Below are positions 59,512 to 64,000 of a stretch of 64,000 nucleotides of DNA, one piece after another. The position numbers and the translations under genes are program-made. Origin of the DNA: an uncultured Oscillospiraceae bacterium. Its GTDB lineage: Bacteria > Bacillota > Clostridia > Oscillospirales > Oscillospiraceae. Position 1 is the stretch's first letter, and each line of letters begins with the position of its first letter. The notes below the pieces were generated by a model. It had not been told where the DNA came from and searched no databases. It was given only the letters and a program-made list of their open reading frames with translations. Location: contig CANRIF010000001.1 in assembly GCA_947630645.1 (NCBI GenBank), forward strand, positions 1 through 64,000. Reading direction: 5' to 3'.

Positions 59512-60339
59512 ATGACGAAGAAAAGAGTATCCCTCTACCGGATCATCTCCATCCTGCTGCTGGCGGTGATCGCCTTCACGTTCATTTTTCCCTTCTACTG
59601 GATCATGACCGGGTCGCTGAAGAAGCAGAACGTGGCCATCAAGCTGCCGCCGGAGTGGTTCCCCCTGCATCCCACCCTGGAGAACTTCCAGAAGCTGTTC
59701 CGCAACCCGGCCGGCTGGTGGATGTTCAACACGGTGTTCATCTCCCTGTGCAGCATGGTGCTGGTGTGCGTCACCGCGTCCATGGCGGGCTATGTGCTGG
59801 CGAAAAAGCGGTTTTACGGCCGGGCGGTCCTGTTCAGCATCATCATCTGCGCCATGGCCCTGCCAAAACAGGTGGTGCTGGTGCCGCTGGTACGCATCAT
59901 GGCGCGGCTGAATCTGGCGGACTCCCTGTGGGCGGTGATCTTGCCGACGGTGGGCTGGCCATTCGGCGTGTTCCTCATGAAGCAGTTTTCCGAGACGGTG
60001 CCCACAGAGATCCTGGAGGCCGCCCGCATCGACGGCGCCGGCGAGGCGCGCACATTTTTGCAGGTTGTATGCCCCATCATCAAGCCCGCTTTCGGCGCGC
60101 TGGCCATCTTCACGTTCATCAACACCTGGAACGACTACTTCCTGCAATTGATCATGCTTCGTTCCCGGGCCAACCTGACCATATCCATGGGCATTGCCAC
60201 CCTCCAGTCGGAGTATGCCACCAACTACGGCCTGTTGATGGCCGGGGCCGCGCTGGGCGCCGTGCCCATCGTGACAGTGTTCCTCGTATTCCAGAAATTC
60301 TTCACCCAGGGCATCACCATGGGCGCGGTGAAAGGATAA
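59512..60339 (+). CDS. Sugar ABC transporter permease (MalG/UgpE type)
   Basis: A 275-residue permease with six membrane segments and EAA loop EAARIDGAGEARTFLQVVCP. The ATG at 59512 has GAGGAGGG 7-9 nt upstream; an in-frame ATG at 59485 inside the preceding gene is less likely. Ten nucleotides separate it from nanA. Confidence 0.9.
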   Translation: MTKKRVSLYRIISILLLAVIAFTFIFPFYWIMTGSLKKQNVAIKLPPEWFPLHPTLENFQKLFRNPAGWWMFNTVFISLCSMVLVCVTASMAGYVLAKKRFYGRAVLFSIIICAMALPKQVVLVPLVRIMARLNLADSLWAVILPTVGWPFGVFLMKQFSETVPTEILEAARIDGAGEARTFLQVVCPIIKPAFGALAIFTFINTWNDYFLQLIMLRSRANLTISMGIATLQSEYATNYGLLMAGAALGAVPIVTVFLVFQKFFTQGITMGAVKG

Positions 60340-60349
60340 AGAAACGACA

Positions 60350-61258
60350 ATGAAAGACCTGTCCAAATATAAAGGCATATTCCCGGCGTTCTACGCCTGC
60401 TATGACGGCGCCGGGGCGGTGAGCGCGCCCCGGGCCAAGGCCCTGGCCTGGTACCTGCTGGAGGCGGGGGTGCAGGGGCTCTATGTGGGCGGCTCCTCCG
60501 GCGAGTGCATCTATCAGAGCGTGGACGAGCGGAAAAAGACCCTGGAGGCCGTCATGGAGGAGGTGGGCGGCAAACTCACCGTCATCGCCCATGTGGCCTG
60601 CAACAACACCGCCGACAGCCAGGCCCTGGCCGCCCACGCCCAGAGCATGGGGGTGGACGCCATCGCCGCCATCCCGCCCATCTACTTCAAGCTGCCGGAG
60701 GACGCCATCGCCAAGTATTGGAACGACATCTCCGCCGCCGCCCCCGACACGGACTTCATCATCTACAACATCCCCCAGCTGGCGGGGGTGGCCCTGACCC
60801 CGGCGCTGCTGCGGAAGATGCTGCAAAATCCCCGGGTCATCGGCGTGAAGAACTCCTCCATGGCCACCTATGATATCTCCCTGTTCCTGAAGGAGGGGGC
60901 CATGGTGATGAACGGGCCGGACGAGCAGCTGGTCACCGGGCTCATCACCGGCGCCACCGGCGGCATCGGCGGCACATACGGCGCCATGCCGGCGCTGTAT
61001 CTGAAGGCGGCGGAGTTGGCCCTGACCGGCCAGGTGGAAAAGGCCGGTGCGCTCCAGGCGGGCATCTGCCGCATCATCGAGCGGCTCTGCTCCGGCAAGT
61101 GCAATATGTATGCCATGATCAAGGAGGTCCTGCGCCAGCAGGGCGGGCCGGACATCGGCGACGCCCGGGCGCCCCTCACCGGCCTGACCGAGCCGGACAA
61201 GGCCGTGGCGGCCGCCTGCGTCGCCATGATCGAAGAGACGAAAAAACAGTATTGTTGA
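60350..61258 (+). CDS. nanA: N-acetylneuraminate lyase (DHDPS family)
   Basis: A 302-residue class I aldolase TIM barrel splitting Neu5Ac into ManNAc and pyruvate. LYVGGSSGECIYQSVDERK carries the GSSGE carboxylate-binding motif, FIIYNIPQLAG the catalytic tyrosine, and IGVKNSS the Schiff-base lysine (about 166). IPPIYFKLP and GATGGIGGTYG are sialic-lyase-type rather than dihydrodipicolinate-synthase-type segments. Cotranscribed with importer, nagB and nagA, which supports the function. Confidence 0.88.
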   Translation: MKDLSKYKGIFPAFYACYDGAGAVSAPRAKALAWYLLEAGVQGLYVGGSSGECIYQSVDERKKTLEAVMEEVGGKLTVIAHVACNNTADSQALAAHAQSMGVDAIAAIPPIYFKLPEDAIAKYWNDISAAAPDTDFIIYNIPQLAGVALTPALLRKMLQNPRVIGVKNSSMATYDISLFLKEGAMVMNGPDEQLVTGLITGATGGIGGTYGAMPALYLKAAELALTGQVEKAGALQAGICRIIERLCSGKCNMYAMIKEVLRQQGGPDIGDARAPLTGLTEPDKAVAAACVAMIEETKKQYC

Positions 61259-61268
61259 GGTGTTTGTC

Positions 61269-62024
61269 ATGCTGCGGATCTACTGCACGGAAAATTACGA
61301 GGCCATGAGCCGCAAGGCGGCGGCCGTCATGGCCGCCCAGGTGATCGCAAAGCCGGACTGCGTCCTGGGCCTGGCCACCGGCTCGTCGCCCGTCGGCCTT
61401 TACCAAAACCTGGCCGCCGGGTGCGCGGCGGGGGATCTGGACTTCTCCCATGTCACCACGGTGAACCTGGACGAGTACGCCGGCCTGGACGGGACCCACG
61501 ACCAGAGCTACCGCTATTTCATGGACCACAATCTCTTTGACCACATCAACATCGACAAGTCCCGCACCAATGTGCCGGACGGCAAGGCCCCCGACCCGGA
61601 GGCGGAGTGCCGCCGGTACGAGGCGCTGCTCGCGTCGGTTGGCCCGGCGGACATCCAGCTGCTGGGCATGGGCCGCAACGGCCACATCGGCTTCAACGAG
61701 CCGGCGGACACGTTCACCGTGCCCACCCATGTGGTGACGCTGACTGACTCCACCATCGACGCCAACGCCCGGTTCTTCGCCAGCCGGGACCAGGTGCCCA
61801 AAAAGGCCCTGACCATGGGCGTGGGCGCCATCATGCGGGCGCGCCGGGTGCTGATGGTGGTCAGCGGGCCGGACAAGGCCGAGGCGGTGAAGGCCGCCTT
61901 CGCCGGGCCGGTGGACCCCCATGTGCCCGCGTCCATATTGCAGCTGCACCCGGACGTGGTGCTGGTGGGCGATAAGGCCGCGCTGGCGGGCCTCGTGGAA
62001 ACGGGGGTCGAGGTATGCGTCTGA
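61269..62024 (+). CDS. nagB: Glucosamine-6-phosphate deaminase (second copy)
   Basis: A 251-residue NagB. VLGLATGSSPVGLYQNL is the phosphate loop, VNLDEYAGL has the catalytic Asp, and LGMGRNGHIGFNEP the catalytic His, matching canonical NagB. ATG 61269 lies 8 nt after GAGG; a GTG at 61260 is too close to it. It overlaps nagA by 10 nt. This is the canonical copy; the one at 10694-11452 is diverged. Confidence 0.93.
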   Translation: MLRIYCTENYEAMSRKAAAVMAAQVIAKPDCVLGLATGSSPVGLYQNLAAGCAAGDLDFSHVTTVNLDEYAGLDGTHDQSYRYFMDHNLFDHINIDKSRTNVPDGKAPDPEAECRRYEALLASVGPADIQLLGMGRNGHIGFNEPADTFTVPTHVVTLTDSTIDANARFFASRDQVPKKALTMGVGAIMRARRVLMVVSGPDKAEAVKAAFAGPVDPHVPASILQLHPDVVLVGDKAALAGLVETGVEVCV

Positions 62025-63124
62025 CAGGCGGACGGGTCTTTGACCCCAACAAGGGCTTCGTGCTGCGGGACGTGTACACGAAGGACGGCCTGATCGCGGA
62101 GGAGGCGGACGGCGAGACGCTGGACGTGTCCGGCTGCTACGTCATCCCGGGCCTGACGGACCTGCACTTCCACGGCTGCCGGGGCGCGGACTTCTCCGAC
62201 GGCGACCCGGCGGGCCTGCAGACCATGGCCGACTATGAGCTGAGCCGGGGCGTGACCCAGATCTGCCCGGCGGGCATGACTCTGGACGTGCCCCAGCTGG
62301 AGAAGATCTGCCGCACCGCGGCGGAGCATAAGGCCCACGCCAGATCCGGCGCGGACCTGGTGGGGGTGAACCTGGAGGGGCCGTTTTTGTCCCAGGCGAA
62401 AAAGGGCGCCCAGAACGGGGCCTGGATACGGGACCCGGACCCGGCGCTGCTGCTGCGGCTGAAGGAGCTGTCCGGCGGGCTGGTGAAGCTGGTGAGCCTC
62501 GCCCCGGAGGCGCCGGGAGCCATCGACTTCATCCGCCAGGTGAAGGACCAGGTGCGGGTCAGCGTGGCCCACACCGCCTGCGACTATGACCAGGCCCTGG
62601 CTGCCTTCGACGCCGGGGCGAAGCAGGCCACCCACCTCTTCAACGCCATGAACCCCTTCGCCCACCGGGCGCCCGGCCCCATCGGCGCGGCGTCCGACTC
62701 CGACTGCATGGTGGAGCTGATATGCGACGGCATCCACATCCACCCCGCCGTCATCCGGGCGGTGTTCAAGCTGTTCGCCGGGCGGGTCATCATCATCAGC
62801 GACTCCCTGCGTGCCTGCGGTATGCCGGACGGCCAGTACGAGCTGGGCGGCCAGGACATCTTCGTGAAGGGGCCGCTGGCCACCCTGGCCGACGGGACCA
62901 TCGCCGGGTCCATCACCGACCTGATGGGCGGCATGGTCCGGGCGGTGGGCTACGGCGTCGATCTGCACGCCGCGGTGACCGCCGCGGCGGTCCACCCGGC
63001 CCAGGCCCTGGGCATTTATGACCGCTACGGCAGCCTGGATGTGGGCAAGATAGCCAATATCGTGATATTAAATTCCGATTTTTCCTTGCAAAATGTCATA
63101 TTCCATGGTAAGATAAGCGTGTAA
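62015..63124 (+). CDS. nagA: N-acetylglucosamine-6-phosphate deacetylase (second copy)
   Basis: A 369-residue amidohydrolase. LTDLHFHGCRGADFSDG (metal HxH), NLEGPFLSQAKKGAQ, SVAHTACDYD, THLFNAMNPF and IISDSLRACG (catalytic Asp) are all present. It starts inside the end of nagB. The last 60 bp are unusually AT-rich and appear to contain the promoter for the following ATPase gene. Confidence 0.93.
   Translation: MRLTGGRVFDPNKGFVLRDVYTKDGLIAEEADGETLDVSGCYVIPGLTDLHFHGCRGADFSDGDPAGLQTMADYELSRGVTQICPAGMTLDVPQLEKICRTAAEHKAHARSGADLVGVNLEGPFLSQAKKGAQNGAWIRDPDPALLLRLKELSGGLVKLVSLAPEAPGAIDFIRQVKDQVRVSVAHTACDYDQALAAFDAGAKQATHLFNAMNPFAHRAPGPIGAASDSDCMVELICDGIHIHPAVIRAVFKLFAGRVIIISDSLRACGMPDGQYELGGQDIFVKGPLATLADGTIAGSITDLMGGMVRAVGYGVDLHAAVTAAAVHPAQALGIYDRYGSLDVGKIANIVILNSDFSLQNVIFHGKISV
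63086..63114 (+). promoter_or_regulatory. Promoter inside the 3' end of nagA
   Basis: TTGCAA (63086-63091), 17-nt spacer, TAAGAT (63109-63114), each 4 of 6. It would drive the MsmX-type ATPase gene with a leader of about 205 nt that includes GC-rich hairpins such as CCGCCGGGCCGGCGG. Confidence 0.45.
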
Positions 63125-63326
63125 CTGGGCGCGTGCCCCCATATTTTATTTAGGTCTTACGCCGTTACTCCTCTACCATAGCGGCGCGGGACCGTAAAAA
63201 AGGAGGATGACCCTTCCGCCGGGCCGGCGGTGCGGCAGTGTGGAGACCTGTCGTAAAGTGCGGGGAGTTTCGCTCTTCCCGGACAAGGGAGTATTTGCGG
63301 AGGCATTGCTCCTACGGCTCAAGCGC

Positions 63327-64000
63327 ATGGCAACTGTTACTCTCAAAGGCATTAAGAAGGTCTACGACAACAAGGTGACCGCCGTCCACGACTTCAACCT
63401 GGAGATCGCGGACAAGGAGTTCATCGTCCTGGTCGGACCCTCCGGCTGCGGCAAGTCCACCACCCTGCGGATGGTGGCTGGCCTGGAGGACATCACCGAG
63501 GGCGACCTCTACATAGGCGAAAAGCGGGTCAACGACGTAGAGCCAAAGGACCGGGACATCGCCATGGTCTTCCAGTCCTACGCCCTGTATCCCCATATGA
63601 CCGTCTATGACAACATGGCCTTCGCCCTGAAGCTGCGTAAGATGCCCAAGGCGGAGATCGACAAGCGGGTGAAGGAGGCTGCGGCCATCCTGGACATCAC
63701 CGAGTACCTGGACCGGAAGCCCAAGGCTCTGTCCGGCGGCCAGCGGCAGCGTGTGGCCATCGGCCGCGCCATCGTGCGTGAGCCCCAGGTGTTCCTGATG
63801 GACGAGCCGCTGTCCAACCTGGACGCAAAGCTGCGTAACCAGATGCGCGCCGAGATCATCAAGCTGCGCCAGCGCATCGACACCACCTTCATCTACGTCA
63901 CCCATGACCAGACCGAGGCCATGACCCTGGGCGACCGGATCGTGATCATGAAGGACGGCTTCATCCAGCAGATCGGCACCCCCCAGGAGGTGTTCGACGA
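63327..64000 (+). CDS. msmX: MsmX/UgpC-type sugar ABC transporter ATPase, C-terminus outside window
   Basis: About 224 codons are visible; the gene runs off the right edge. Walker [11 protein letters not shown]-loop [15 protein letters not shown], signature [14 protein letters not shown], Walker [17 protein letters not shown] and switch [15 protein letters not shown] are all canonical. Full-length members have about 370 residues with a regulatory domain. It can energise several importers, so it probably serves both family-1 systems in this window, neither of which has its own ATPase gene. No ribosome binding site is adjacent to the ATG; the nearest GGAGG is about 20 nt upstream. Confidence 0.92.
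   Translation, partial: MATVTLKGIKKVYDNKVTAVHDFNLEIADKEFIVLVGPSGCGKSTTLRMVAGLEDITEGDLYIGEKRVNDVEPKDRDIAMVFQSYALYPHMTVYDNMAFALKLRKMPKAEIDKRVKEAAAILDITEYLDRKPKALSGGQRQRVAIGRAIVREPQVFLMDEPLSNLDAKLRNQMRAEIIKLRQRIDTTFIYVTHDQTEAMTLGDRIVIMKDGFIQQIGTPQEVFD

Noticed and set aside
60350-61258. Dihydrodipicolinate synthase for lysine synthesis
   Set aside because: Motifs around the catalytic tyrosine and the late GGIGGTYG segment, plus the operon context, fit sialic acid lyase better.

Overview
The window reads as chromosomal DNA of a GC-rich, low-copy-repeat Firmicute of the Clostridia, most likely a gut Oscillospiraceae-type anaerobe. The reasons are a ClpC ATPase, a SpoIID-type sporulation protein, a DegV protein, strong AGGAGG ribosome binding sites, a 2[4Fe-4S] ferredoxin, many GTG/TTG starts, and a run of anaerobic carbohydrate-catabolism operons. 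The lineage is an inference. No rRNA, CRISPR array or transposase was seen.

Left part (1-10690): housekeeping and envelope genes. These are the start of a nucleotidyltransferase running off the left edge, a TrmN6-like methyltransferase, ferredoxin, ClpC, a hotdog thioesterase, SpoIID, a membrane protein, and a translationally coupled trio (ATP-grasp, PHP phosphoesterase, polysaccharide deacetylase with an S-layer-homology-like tail). A PQ-loop protein, tRNA-Pro(GGG) and a Fic protein with its own inhibitory motif follow.

Region A (10694-31297) is an amino-sugar glycan locus. A minus-strand operon (AraC regulator, Gfo/Idh oxidoreductase, TIM-barrel isomerase, NagA, NagB) is divergent from a plus-strand operon (2-hydroxyacid dehydrogenase, enolase-superfamily enzyme, Gfo/Idh, cytoplasmic GH20 hexosaminidase, Gfo/Idh). 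It is followed by minus-strand genes: a family-1 sugar ABC importer, a YesL protein, two amidohydrolases, an FAD oxidoreductase, a serine hydrolase and a fourth Gfo/Idh. The gene set suggests import of short GlcNAc-containing glycosides and intracellular cleavage or oxidation.

Region B (31560-48646) starts with degV and a MATE exporter. A Liv-type (branched-chain amino acid family) ABC importer is then followed by catabolic enzymes: a VOC domain, an IlvD/Edd dehydratase, a LacI regulator, a D-tagatose/D-psicose-epimerase-like TIM barrel, a zinc alcohol dehydrogenase, an SDR, an FAD flavoprotein, a DUF554 membrane protein and an old-yellow-enzyme-type reductase with a 4Fe-4S motif. The importer is therefore probably dedicated to a polyol, sugar acid or related compound rather than to leucine. 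Two identical LacI-like operators lie upstream of the binding-protein gene.

Region C (48753-51792) holds a secreted acidic protein, a candidate structured RNA of about 200 nt with a long-range closing helix, and an unknown 418-residue protein framed by two nearly identical 81-bp repeats.

Region D (51793-64000) is a sialic acid utilisation locus: SGNH esterase and ROK kinase on the minus strand, and N-acylglucosamine 2-epimerase, ABC importer, NanA lyase, NagB, NagA and an MsmX-type ATPase on the plus strand. It predicts the route Neu5Ac to ManNAc to GlcNAc to GlcNAc-6-P to GlcN-6-P to fructose-6-P, using an AGE-type epimerase on the unphosphorylated sugar. Its substrate-binding lipoprotein is the most unusual object in the window: one polypeptide carrying two almost identical binding domains joined by acidic, glutamate/proline-rich linkers.
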